Source: Promethearchaeota archaeon
Lineage (GTDB): Archaea > Asgardarchaeota > Lokiarchaeia > Sigyniarchaeales > SOKP01
Assembly (NCBI GenBank): GCA_011364925.1
Contig: RDOA01000018.1
Coordinates: forward strand, 1 to 64,000
DNA length: 64,000 bases
Direction of reading: 5' to 3'
In this document: positions 52,702 to 61,315 of the stretch, one piece after another
Position numbering within the stretch: position 1 is the stretch's first letter
Layout: every line of letters starts with the position of its first letter
Made by a program: the position numbers and the translations under genes
Notes under the pieces: generated by a model
What the model saw: the letters and a program-made list of their open reading frames with translations, nothing else
The model's database searches: none
Told to the model about the DNA's origin: nothing

Positions 52702-54972
52702 ATGGGACGCTTTAAGCTTACCAAGATTAAATTAAAGGATTTAGCTCCAATTATTTTAGTCATGTTTTTATTATTTGTGTCAATAGCTTGCGCCAATATG
52801 TTAATCCCAAGCTATGGAGTTATCCACTTGGAGCTTGGAATTCCTGAAGCTCTTGTAGCGATTCCCGACTCGGGTTTTTTGCTAACAAGTGCTAGTTTTG
52901 CCCTAATTTGGGGGTATTTTACTGATAGAATAGATAGAACAAAAGTAATAATTGTAGGTGCCTTTTCTTGGACTTTTGGCATGATGTTGACTGGATTTTC
53001 ATCATCATTTATAATCTTATTAATTTCTAGGATGATAAGTGGAATTGGATTGGGATGCGTAATTCCCGTAGGTTATTCCATTATTTCGGATGCAATACCT
53101 CCTGATGAAAGATCAGGCTGGTTTGGAACGCTTGCAATATTGAGTTCTCTTTCAAATGGTTCGGGTCAAGCTTTATCTTCCTTTATAGGTCCAGTATTAG
53201 GGTGGAGATTCCCATTCTTTTTATTATCAGGAATATCGATCGCAATAGTGTGCGTATTGTTTTTTGTTAAAATTCCTCAACGAGGTGCGAGTGAAAGTGA
53301 ACTATCAGATTTAGTCGAATTGCATTTAGAATATAGTTACAAAATATCTAAAAAAGATTTGGGCGTAATATTGATGAAAAAAACAAACAAGTACTTAATT
53401 ATACAAGGATTTTTTGCTATAATTCCTGGAACCTTGTTCGTTTACTTTATGACATCCATGCTCTCGACTCATTATTTTACAGTTTTACCTAGCGAAATTA
53501 GGTTACAAACAGCTGCAATCTTTGCAGGTTTACTAGGTATAGGATATCTATTAGGAAACGCAATTATGTCCTATGTAGGTGATATTCTCTTCAGAAAAAA
53601 CAAAAGAAATCGGACTCGAGTAGCTACAGCATGTATGGCATTAAGTATTCCGTTCATATTTCTGACACTAGTTTTTATTCAACCCGTTAGTAGCAAAATA
53701 ATTACGAACTTAAGTTATCCTAGTCCAATCCCTCCTGGAGAAATAACAAAATATATCTTTTTAACAATCTTTGAAATATTCAAAGTATCTCCAAATTACA
53801 TCTATTATTTCATTTTTGGGTTTATAGGTGCTGTGTTAAGCACTGGTTGGGTATCAAATAAAAACGCTGTAATGGTGGATGTCAATCTTCCCGAGCATAA
53901 AGGTACAGCTACTTCATTTTTTAGTCTTGCTGAACAAGTAGGAAAAGGAGTAACACTACTACTGTCTTTCACTTTAATTTCTCTTTTTGGGAGTGTTATT
54001 AATATGATGTATTTTGCGGTATTTTTATGGGTGCCTTCTGCAATATTATGGATTTTGGTAGGAAGATCGGTTGAAACGGATATGGAATATAAAACTACAA
54101 TTCTTTCGGAACGTAAGCAAGTAAATATGTTGGAATTCATATTTGAATTGGAGATTCAAATGGATAGAGCTACCCAAAAAGTTCAAGACTCAAAATACTA
54201 CATTTTATCAAATCATTCGAAATTTAATAAACTATTAGACGATGCTATCGCGATTTTGAGTTATTGCGAAAAGGAGGGAGAATTTAGAAGCATTACGAAA
54301 ATAGAAAAACGAGCTCGCGATATGAACATCAAAGCAACATCAATTAAGAATATGGCTAACCAGATATTCAAAATTCTTGAATTAGATGATTTGTCTGCCA
54401 AAGAAATTGATATGCTAAACGAAGATTTAAGACAGATAATACTTAAAATCGCAGAAGGTGAAAGAAGCACTTTTGGAGACCTTCAAATATATTATGAAGA
54501 TGCTTATCTGAAGATAGTTGAAGCGCGGCTTTTAAGGAAAAATGATTTATTTAAAAGTATGGAAAAAGTTCTGAAAGCGGTTAAAATATACGAAAGAGTG
54601 AAAAATCTCTTGAGTGAACGGTTACAGGTCATATTAGATAATTCGGAGCTTTCTAAGGAAGATAAATTTGTGTACGATAAAGAACAAGAACTTTTAGAAA
54701 AATGCTCAAAAGCTTTAGTAGCTACAACTAGTCTGAAAGAAGAATTTGAGGGAATCTTTAAGAAGCTAGAGGAAAATGGAATTTCTGAGAAAGATTTAGA
54801 GAAAATATCTGAATTAACCCTTGAGTATAACATTGACCTCTATACAGTAATTATGGACACTTTTGGTCAAGATAGAAGGACTAAAGAGACGATTTTAGAA
54901 GTTTTAAATGAAATAGATGCAATTTTTAACGAGTATGACAAATTAAAGGAATCAGAATTGAAAGTGTTTTGA
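52702..54972 (+). CDS. MFS transporter with a long helical cytosolic extension
   Basis: 756 residues from ATG 52702 (GTG at 52690 in frame; GTGGTA precedes the ATG). Twelve membrane helices fill about residues 10-455. The loop after helix 2 reads GYFTDRIDRTKV (MFS signature) and helix 4 GIGLGCVIPVGYSIISDAIPPDERS. The tail of about 300 residues is charged, all-helical, with coiled-coil-like segments and no known motif. An ordinary MFS protein ends near 430, so this tail is an added regulatory or docking module. Substrate unknown. Confidence 0.85.
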   Translation: MGRFKLTKIKLKDLAPIILVMFLLFVSIACANMLIPSYGVIHLELGIPEALVAIPDSGFLLTSASFALIWGYFTDRIDRTKVIIVGAFSWTFGMMLTGFSSSFIILLISRMISGIGLGCVIPVGYSIISDAIPPDERSGWFGTLAILSSLSNGSGQALSSFIGPVLGWRFPFFLLSGISIAIVCVLFFVKIPQRGASESELSDLVELHLEYSYKISKKDLGVILMKKTNKYLIIQGFFAIIPGTLFVYFMTSMLSTHYFTVLPSEIRLQTAAIFAGLLGIGYLLGNAIMSYVGDILFRKNKRNRTRVATACMALSIPFIFLTLVFIQPVSSKIITNLSYPSPIPPGEITKYIFLTIFEIFKVSPNYIYYFIFGFIGAVLSTGWVSNKNAVMVDVNLPEHKGTATSFFSLAEQVGKGVTLLLSFTLISLFGSVINMMYFAVFLWVPSAILWILVGRSVETDMEYKTTILSERKQVNMLEFIFELEIQMDRATQKVQDSKYYILSNHSKFNKLLDDAIAILSYCEKEGEFRSITKIEKRARDMNIKATSIKNMANQIFKILELDDLSAKEIDMLNEDLRQIILKIAEGERSTFGDLQIYYEDAYLKIVEARLLRKNDLFKSMEKVLKAVKIYERVKNLLSERLQVILDNSELSKEDKFVYDKEQELLEKCSKALVATTSLKEEFEGIFKKLEENGISEKDLEKISELTLEYNIDLYTVIMDTFGQDRRTKETILEVLNEIDAIFNEYDKLKESELKVF

Positions 54973-54976
54973 ATTT

Positions 54977-55279
54977 TTAGTTTCCTAAAAATTCTGCTTT
55001 TAGAATTTCTTTATACTCTGCTTTTTCGTTATTTATCAAGTCATGAGTGCTTCTTCCTTTGTGATTATAATGATCAGGACTATCATTATTGGAAAATAAA
55101 TTAACTAATAAAATGAGACAATTTCTTAATTCTAAATCGTTGATTCTTTCGGAATTAAAGTTATTCATGATTTTAATAAGGAGATTGCTTAAATAAACCC
55201 TACTAAATTTAGATAGGTCGATCTCCCCTTCCTTAGATTTTTTATTGTAAAACTCTAAGATATTTGCTATGCAATCCAT
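54977..55279 (-). CDS. Hypothetical helical protein
   Basis: 100 residues, predicted all-helical, with no membrane segment and no Cys pair; the middle is Leu/Asn-rich (LRNCLILLVNLFSNNDSPDHYNH). The start ATG 55277-55279 is the only good candidate. Its stop is four bases from the convergent stop of the MFS gene. No family recognised. Confidence 0.55.
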   Translation of the reverse strand: MDCIANILEFYNKKSKEGEIDLSKFSRVYLSNLLIKIMNNFNSERINDLELRNCLILLVNLFSNNDSPDHYNHKGRSTHDLINNEKAEYKEILKAEFLGN

Positions 55280-55475
55280 TTTTGATATATTCCTATACCA
55301 TTATGAGAGTTCAAGAATTACGTATAAACATACTCTTGAAATTCTCTTAATCTTAACTATTCTTTTTATTGATACATGCTAATTCGAGTATAAAAATATT
55401 TTTAACTCCCTATTCCAAGAAATAGTGAAGAAATCACAATATAATTTGAAAGGCCCTTTACTAAGAAAAGTTATT

Positions 55476-56030
55476 TTAAATACTTACTTCAACGCTCTCT
55501 ATAAATTTGTCAATAGCTTGTTCAAGATCAATTAAATCGTCTACTTCTTTTATATCAGAACTTGCAATTCTATTTAGAAATTCTTTTAGAAGCTTTTCTT
55601 TTTCTTTATCATGCGGAAAGATTAAGCTACTTTTATAGTGTTCGTAATCTAAGATGTTAGTAAACACCAAAAATAGTATCTCTATATGACTGTATTCTAT
55701 TAAACTTAGTAATTTGTCCTTTGTAATGAGCGTTTTTGTTTGATCTTTATAAAATCCAGAGAGATCATTATAATAATTTGTTATGAGAGCAAGATTATCC
55801 AATTGAGTTTGCAGTGCAGATTGGCTTATAGGACCCTCATCACTATACATTATTTCAAAATAAGCACTAATGAAATCTTTTAATTTTTGGAGCTTTTGCT
55901 GAAAGACTCGCGTTTTAACAATTCTCGTGAACATTGGACTTTCTTTATCCTTATAAAACTTTAATTCAAATTTCACGATCGCCAAAATATCGAGAAATAA
56001 TTCCTTTATATCAATATTATCTTTTTCCAT
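55476..56030 (-). CDS. Hypothetical helical protein, 184 residues
   Basis: Starting at ATG 56028-56030 (TTG seven codons upstream also in frame), the product is a soluble, Lys/Asp/Glu-rich, all-helical protein without motifs or membrane segments. Helices such as KFELKFYKDKESPMFTRIV and EKLLKEFLNRIASSDIKE suggest a bundle. It is flanked by AT-rich intergenic regions (196 and 169 bases) and is probably transcribed alone. Function unknown. Confidence 0.6.
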   Translation of the reverse strand: MEKDNIDIKELFLDILAIVKFELKFYKDKESPMFTRIVKTRVFQQKLQKLKDFISAYFEIMYSDEGPISQSALQTQLDNLALITNYYNDLSGFYKDQTKTLITKDKLLSLIEYSHIEILFLVFTNILDYEHYKSSLIFPHDKEKEKLLKEFLNRIASSDIKEVDDLIDLEQAIDKFIESVEVSI

Positions 56031-56199
56031 TTTAAGAAAACTAAGTAGCAAGTGAATTTTTATTTCTAATATCTATTATACCTTTGGTCATATAAAAATA
56101 TAATATCTATAGAATTCTAATCTAGCAATTAATATAATTTTTGAGATTTATTAATTTTAACAAAATTCAACCTTCATAACTTCACATTGTGTCTCGGAG

Positions 56200-57189
56200 T
56201 TAATAAGTTAAAGGAAAATATCTCTGGTCTGGAATATGTTTTTTAATTTCAGACGGTTCACTACTTACTTTTCTTTTTGTTAACTTTCTAAAGAGTATCG
56301 CTCTGACATGAATCTTTAAAATCCTAATAGGTGTATGGATCATAAATTTTAGATTGTTAGAAGGATTCTGTCTGAGCTCGAGAAACTTTAAATAAAAACT
56401 TTCGGCGTCCCCTCTTTTCCTTGGTTTTTCGAAACTGATGAAATTTTGAATAATTTTTTCTAATAGTTCGGAGTTTTCAAAGCAGTAATAATTTGAGGCT
56501 TTTAACGACCATTTAATAGCCTCTAACTGATACTTTATAGAATTTAAATCTTTTATTGGCCCAATGAGTAATGCAAAGAAAGAAATGAAGAGATTCATAA
56601 CCGTACTCCTAATCATCTCGATGAATGAAATCTTAATTTTTGGTCTAAGCTCGTTTCTAAGATCTTCACCAAATAAAAGAGTACTATTTTGAATTACATT
56701 TCCTAAAACAATGTTTCGAGGCGCAAATAGCGCAGAAAAAACGCGATTTACTTGAAATATTTTGTAAAATGTCCCTTGTTCCCAGAATTTCTGTCTAGTT
56801 AAAAAGTGACTCACAAACATACCTGTTGTTTGGGATATAACATTTAAAACATCGCGAGTTAAATTTGTTGTTGGTTCTTTAAATTTATGTTTAATCTCCA
56901 ACGCGAGAAAATATCTTTCAATTTCTCTAATATGTCTGCTAGACACTCGATTTTTAAATATAAAAAGTAGATCACAATCGGACACAATCGTATTTTCTTT
57001 TTTTACTTGCTGGCTTCCAAATAAAAGAAGAGAAACAATTTTATTAATACCGATTTCCTTATTGATCAAAACAACAATATCTTTAATATAGTTCCGTGAT
57101 TGTTCATTCAAGCCCCCAAGATTTCTTGAAATGTGATATCTTATTTTATCGTTTGATTCACTGGTTTCTCTTGAATCGTATTCTTGCAT
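56200..57189 (-). CDS. Nucleotidyltransferase-fold protein
   Basis: 329 residues. The N-terminal half has the polymerase-beta-type nucleotidyltransferase motif LLLFGSQQ ... SDCDLLFIF: Gly58-Ser59 and the metal-binding Asp71 and Asp73. The third carboxylate is not obvious. The C-terminal half has a hydrophobic helix (MNLFISFFALLIGPI) and a basic end (HVRAILFRKLTKRKVSS). It is unlike toxin-antitoxin MNT/HEPN pairs, with no partner gene. Substrate unknown (protein AMPylation, nucleotide or lipid transfer possible). Confidence 0.78.
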   Translation of the reverse strand: MQEYDSRETSESNDKIRYHISRNLGGLNEQSRNYIKDIVVLINKEIGINKIVSLLLFGSQQVKKENTIVSDCDLLFIFKNRVSSRHIREIERYFLALEIKHKFKEPTTNLTRDVLNVISQTTGMFVSHFLTRQKFWEQGTFYKIFQVNRVFSALFAPRNIVLGNVIQNSTLLFGEDLRNELRPKIKISFIEMIRSTVMNLFISFFALLIGPIKDLNSIKYQLEAIKWSLKASNYYCFENSELLEKIIQNFISFEKPRKRGDAESFYLKFLELRQNPSNNLKFMIHTPIRILKIHVRAILFRKLTKRKVSSEPSEIKKHIPDQRYFPLTY

Positions 57190-57254
57190 CTTTTTTAAAA
57201 AAATTTGTGCTATAATAAAAATATAAAATGAAAATAAATATTTGATTAAAATCT

Positions 57255-59264
57255 TTATATACGATTTCCGAGGTTATAACCTCTACTTATAGCTTCCATG
57301 ACAGTTTGAGGCTTTTTGGCATCACCAAGCTTCTCAACAGGAATTTTTAAAGCATTAATCTCTTTAAAAAGCGAATCGTTGGATTTAACACCGGTTGCAT
57401 GGTAAACATAATCAACATTGTTGATTTGTTGTTCCTTATCATTAGCATCAACGAAAGAGACATAATTTTCGCCAATCTCAGTGACTTTTACACTCGTAAG
57501 TAGTTTTACTCCAAGATAATCACATTTATCTAACAAAACCCATTTCGTTGTTTTTCCCAACGCTGATCCTAACTTTAGTAATTGTTCTAAGACGGTTACT
57601 TTATTTCTCCCTTCTTGCATCATCTTTAAGGCAACTTCCGGCTCTAAAGCTTTGTATAGGGTAAGAAAATTAAACGCATCAACATTTAATGCTCCGTATT
57701 TTGCAATGTATATAGCTAATTCTATTCCTGTGGCACCCCCACCGATGATTACATTATTCTTGCCTATTGGAGCATCACCGCTAAAAACATCATTTGCCCA
57801 AAATACATTTTCTCTTTCAATACCTGGGATGGAAGGTTTAATCGGTGTGGAACCCGTTGCGACAAATACGACGTCAGGATTAAATTCTTTAACTTTGTCT
57901 ATTGTAATATTTTGTTGCAAATGAACGCTTATACCATATTTTTGAATCCAGTAAGTATAATTTTCAATCATTCTCCTAAATTCATTTCTTCCCGGTGGTA
58001 TCCAAATTATGTTTAATAACCCACCAATCTTATCATCCTTCTCGAATAAGTGCACTTCATGACCTCTCATCGCCGCAATGCGTGCTGCTTCTAACCCCGC
58101 TGGACCAGCACCGATTATCATTACCTTTTTCTTGGTCTCAAGAGGATTTAACTGAGTTTTAGCTTCTTTTCCAGCTCTAGCATTTCGTAGACAAGCTACT
58201 GATTGCATATTAAAAATTGCATCAAAACACCCTTGGTTACATCCGATACAATTCATTATGTCCCTTAATTCCCCTCTTTGTGCCTTTTTGGGTAGGTATG
58301 GATCTGCAATTAATGTTCTACCCATACAGATTGCATCAGCCTTACCCGCCATCAAAATTTGTTCAGCTAATTCGGGTGTGTTTATTCTGTTGGAAGAAAA
58401 TACCGGAATTGAAACGTTTTTCTTAATATTTTCTGCTAAATAGGAATAACAACCCTCAGGTACATCCATAGTTGTTTGAGGCGTTTTTGTTTCGTGCCAT
58501 CCTCCAGTTACATTCAAGTAATCTAAGTATTTCGAGAGTTCTTTTGCAATAACTGCTTTTTCTTTATAAGTATTACTATCAGGGACGAAATCATCTCCTG
58601 ATATCCTATAACCAAGAGGAGTATCATCTAACTTGGACTTCATTAACTCTAAAGTTTCTATAGGGAACCTCAGACGGTCTTCTAAATCTCCACCGTATTG
58701 ATCAGTCCGTTTGTTCGTTTTTGGTGAGATAAATTGAGTCATCAGATAACCAGCATTTGCGCAGACTTCTACTGCGTCAAAACCAGCTTTTTTAGCGCGC
58801 ATTCCTGCATCTACAAATGCTTGTTGTTCCGTTTTTATATCTTCAAGAGTCATCTCGCGGGGAGTTGCTTTACTAAATTTACTATACACCGCAGAGGGAG
58901 CAATAGGCGCTTTTCCAATTACTAATGGTAATGTATAAGCCCCACCATGATACATCTGAGCACAAATCTTTACATCATCTCTGGCTCCGTGAACAGCGTC
59001 CGTTAATTGTGTCAAGGTAGGTAAATAATCGTCACTATCAATAGATATCATCATCGGATGTCCTTTTGCGTAAAGATCTACGTAACATCCTCCTACGATT
59101 AACATCCCCGCACCACCTTTAGCTCTTTCAACATAAAAATCAATTAGCTTCTGAGTAATATACCCATCGCTTGCCATGTTAAGATTAATAGCGGGCATAA
59201 CAATACGATTTGAAACGCTTATCTGTCCAATCTTAAAAGGGGTAAATAATTTAAAAAACTTCAT
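57255..59264 (-). CDS. Old Yellow Enzyme-type NADH:flavin oxidoreductase (2,4-dienoyl-CoA reductase-like)
   Basis: 669 residues with the FadH-like order: FMN TIM barrel (about 1-330; SVSNRIVMPAINLN, YGGDLEDRLRFP), [4Fe-4S] motif CIGCNQGCFD with a further Cys in VACLRN, then FAD (VMIIGAGPAGLEAARIAAMRGHEVHLFEKD) and NAD (NVIIGGGATGIELAIYIAKYG) Rossmann domains. Electrons flow from NAD(P)H through FAD and the cluster to FMN, reducing an activated double bond. Substrates could be enoyl-CoA or enones. Start ATG 59262-59264. Stands alone. Confidence 0.93.
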   Translation of the reverse strand: MKFFKLFTPFKIGQISVSNRIVMPAINLNMASDGYITQKLIDFYVERAKGGAGMLIVGGCYVDLYAKGHPMMISIDSDDYLPTLTQLTDAVHGARDDVKICAQMYHGGAYTLPLVIGKAPIAPSAVYSKFSKATPREMTLEDIKTEQQAFVDAGMRAKKAGFDAVEVCANAGYLMTQFISPKTNKRTDQYGGDLEDRLRFPIETLELMKSKLDDTPLGYRISGDDFVPDSNTYKEKAVIAKELSKYLDYLNVTGGWHETKTPQTTMDVPEGCYSYLAENIKKNVSIPVFSSNRINTPELAEQILMAGKADAICMGRTLIADPYLPKKAQRGELRDIMNCIGCNQGCFDAIFNMQSVACLRNARAGKEAKTQLNPLETKKKVMIIGAGPAGLEAARIAAMRGHEVHLFEKDDKIGGLLNIIWIPPGRNEFRRMIENYTYWIQKYGISVHLQQNITIDKVKEFNPDVVFVATGSTPIKPSIPGIERENVFWANDVFSGDAPIGKNNVIIGGGATGIELAIYIAKYGALNVDAFNFLTLYKALEPEVALKMMQEGRNKVTVLEQLLKLGSALGKTTKWVLLDKCDYLGVKLLTSVKVTEIGENYVSFVDANDKEQQINNVDYVYHATGVKSNDSLFKEINALKIPVEKLGDAKKPQTVMEAISRGYNLGNRI

Positions 59265-59373
59265 TTTAGTCTTATTTCCTCGAATTTAATGTAATTTAAT
59301 TTAATATGTAAAATCATCCATAAGCAAATAAATTTTAACTTTTAGCATCAATTGAAAAAAAAATGAATTAAAA

Positions 59374-60165
59374 TTAACGGAAATACGAATCAGTACTTCG
59401 ATCTTCTTGAGGACCCGCCAAAAATTGATTTGCTTGCTTTTTATATGTATCAAGTATGTGTTCCATTTCATCAATCTTTGAATTCAATTCATCAAAATTC
59501 ATTTCTATATCAAAATAATCCTTCAAGATGATAAGTAAAGCTTTAGATGCGCGAGGATCTAGAGCCATCATTGGTAAAGGTAAAGTTTCCGCTAACAAGC
59601 ATACACCTGGGGCATAACCTTTTTGACCTGCCCACGCGGGCAAAATCCCATTCGCTCCAGCTATGACACCAACATCCATTAGGAGAGTATTGTCAAACTT
59701 GAGAAAAGAATCAATAATGTTTTGATCTGTTCCGCACACATGGACCATGGGTACATCTCTTATTTTTTCAGTAACCATAGCGCCCGCACTAATATACATT
59801 TTTATTTTACTGTTTGTCAATCTATCCATTTCTCTACAAAATTTATCTGAAAAATCAAATACCCCTAGTGATGTTTGAGGTTGATAATTTGCAGTTAGAA
59901 TAAATAAATCTGACTTCTTTTTTTCTTTTCTGGATTTAAAATACACTTTAGCAGAGGGAAGCTCTAATTTTCCTTTTTCAACATTCGATTTTGGAGGAAA
60001 ATCGTTATACTCAATATCTAAAAATTCTTTAGCGTTAATTGAGTCTTTTATTGATGTGATCGCTAATTGAGCTACTAAAGCAATTCCAGGCCAGCCAATT
60101 AACACAATTGGGTCTTGTAGTTCTTCAGGATTTAATTCAAACTTTTGAGTTATGTTTATATTCAT
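59374..60165 (-). CDS. PAC2-family protein, second copy
   Basis: 263 residues of the PAC2 family: PIVLIGWPGIALVAQLAI, YNDFPPKSNVEKGKLELPS, FILTANYQPQTS, MYISAGAMVTEK, GVIAGANGILPAWAGQKGYAPGVCLLAETLPLPMM and a C-terminal helix. It is only distantly related to the copy at 22760-23560. The end reads STDSYFR; both PAC2 proteins therefore end in Tyr-Phe-X, a possible proteasome-docking tail. It lies 15 bases after the zinc-ribbon membrane protein gene, so the two are co-transcribed. Likely proteasome assembly or regulation. Confidence 0.85.
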   Translation of the reverse strand: MNINITQKFELNPEELQDPIVLIGWPGIALVAQLAITSIKDSINAKEFLDIEYNDFPPKSNVEKGKLELPSAKVYFKSRKEKKKSDLFILTANYQPQTSLGVFDFSDKFCREMDRLTNSKIKMYISAGAMVTEKIRDVPMVHVCGTDQNIIDSFLKFDNTLLMDVGVIAGANGILPAWAGQKGYAPGVCLLAETLPLPMMALDPRASKALLIILKDYFDIEMNFDELNSKIDEMEHILDTYKKQANQFLAGPQEDRSTDSYFR

Positions 60166-60180
60166 TTTATATTACCACCT

Positions 60181-61188
60181 TTAATTTTTTACCTCGAAAT
60201 CTAATTTTTGCCCACAATGCATACAAAATTGAAATTTCAAACGCATATATTTTCCGCAGAATGGACAGTAAATACCAGGTCCGCTGATTATTTCTTTTTG
60301 AGGTACCTCGTATTCCTGAGAAGCTTCTTGATAAGGAGTTTGGTACTGTAAATATTGATCTTTTCTTTCTTTCAAGTGGGCAAATAATGGAGTCAATAAA
60401 CAAATCAATAATGGTGTAAAAAACACTTGAACAAGATTTATAACAAGATCGAATAATATTATCATTCCATAATTTCTAGTAGACGGATTATACCAAGAAA
60501 TACTACTCTGAAAAGGTGTGAGGTTTAAAATCATCTGATATCCCGTCTCGCAAATCAATATTATGAGATTATTAACAACTAAGATCCCGATAATTTTCCA
60601 GAACTCCCCTTTCGCCAAAGATTTAGCATCTCTTATCCTATGATTTGAATCGCTAGAATGATAGGTAAATATATATAAGATGAAAAATCCAAATATGATG
60701 ATTCCAGGTATCAAAACCATCAATCCGGCAGAATATAAAACCCCTAATAATAAGATTACCATCAGAATTCTTTTGTTTAAAGCTTTTCTTAGTTCAGGGA
60801 ATAGTTTCATAGCTCTACCAACAAACTTATTATAGAGATAATTACTCACTAAGCAGATTGCTATTACATTGAATAGATTAGGAATAAGTACCGCTAAAAA
60901 AAAACTTAAAAACCCTGAAGCTAAGTATCTTCCTATAAGCATGAATTCAGCATATGTTATATCAGAAGGATTTTTTGAAAGGATTGTATCTATTGTTGGG
61001 GTTAGCGTTGTAAATTGCCAATCGAAATCCACAGTTAATAAATCTGTAATGATTAAACCAATTATATAAAGTAAACCTAAAGGTAAGATTAGAGTTAGAT
61101 TTTTTCCAAACAGACGAAATCCTTCATACAGAATCTCATTAAATCGTTTATTTGAAATTCTGTGAAGATTTGGATAATTATCTGACAT
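60181..61188 (-). CDS. Membrane protein with C-terminal zinc ribbon
   Basis: 335 residues, about six membrane segments between 30 and 275, and a hydrophilic tail ending in a double-CxxC ribbon CPFCGKYMRLKFQFCMHCG. The TM part resembles the loose glycerophosphoryl-transporter/DUF-type membrane proteins only in layout; no signature is recognised. It precedes the PAC2 gene by 15 bases on the same strand. The ribbon faces the cytosol if the N-terminus is inside. Confidence 0.75.
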   Translation of the reverse strand: MSDNYPNLHRISNKRFNEILYEGFRLFGKNLTLILPLGLLYIIGLIITDLLTVDFDWQFTTLTPTIDTILSKNPSDITYAEFMLIGRYLASGFLSFFLAVLIPNLFNVIAICLVSNYLYNKFVGRAMKLFPELRKALNKRILMVILLLGVLYSAGLMVLIPGIIIFGFFILYIFTYHSSDSNHRIRDAKSLAKGEFWKIIGILVVNNLIILICETGYQMILNLTPFQSSISWYNPSTRNYGMIILFDLVINLVQVFFTPLLICLLTPLFAHLKERKDQYLQYQTPYQEASQEYEVPQKEIISGPGIYCPFCGKYMRLKFQFCMHCGQKLDFEVKN

Positions 61189-61315
61189 AATTTTTATTAT
61201 TTTTCTAATTATTTATAATTTTTTGAACCCATCTAATTTTAAGGATCCTTCATTAATTTTAAAGTAGGAATAGAAAAAGATTTAAAATGCTATAATTATT
61301 ATTTAACTACCGGTT

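Noticed and set aside
55280-55475. Possible hidden gene between two unknown genes
   Set aside because: Short frames in all readings, no ribosome binding site with a sensible product; AT-rich spacer.
56200-57189. Toxin-antitoxin (MNT/HEPN) module
   Set aside because: The protein is too long for MNT and has no HEPN partner beside it.
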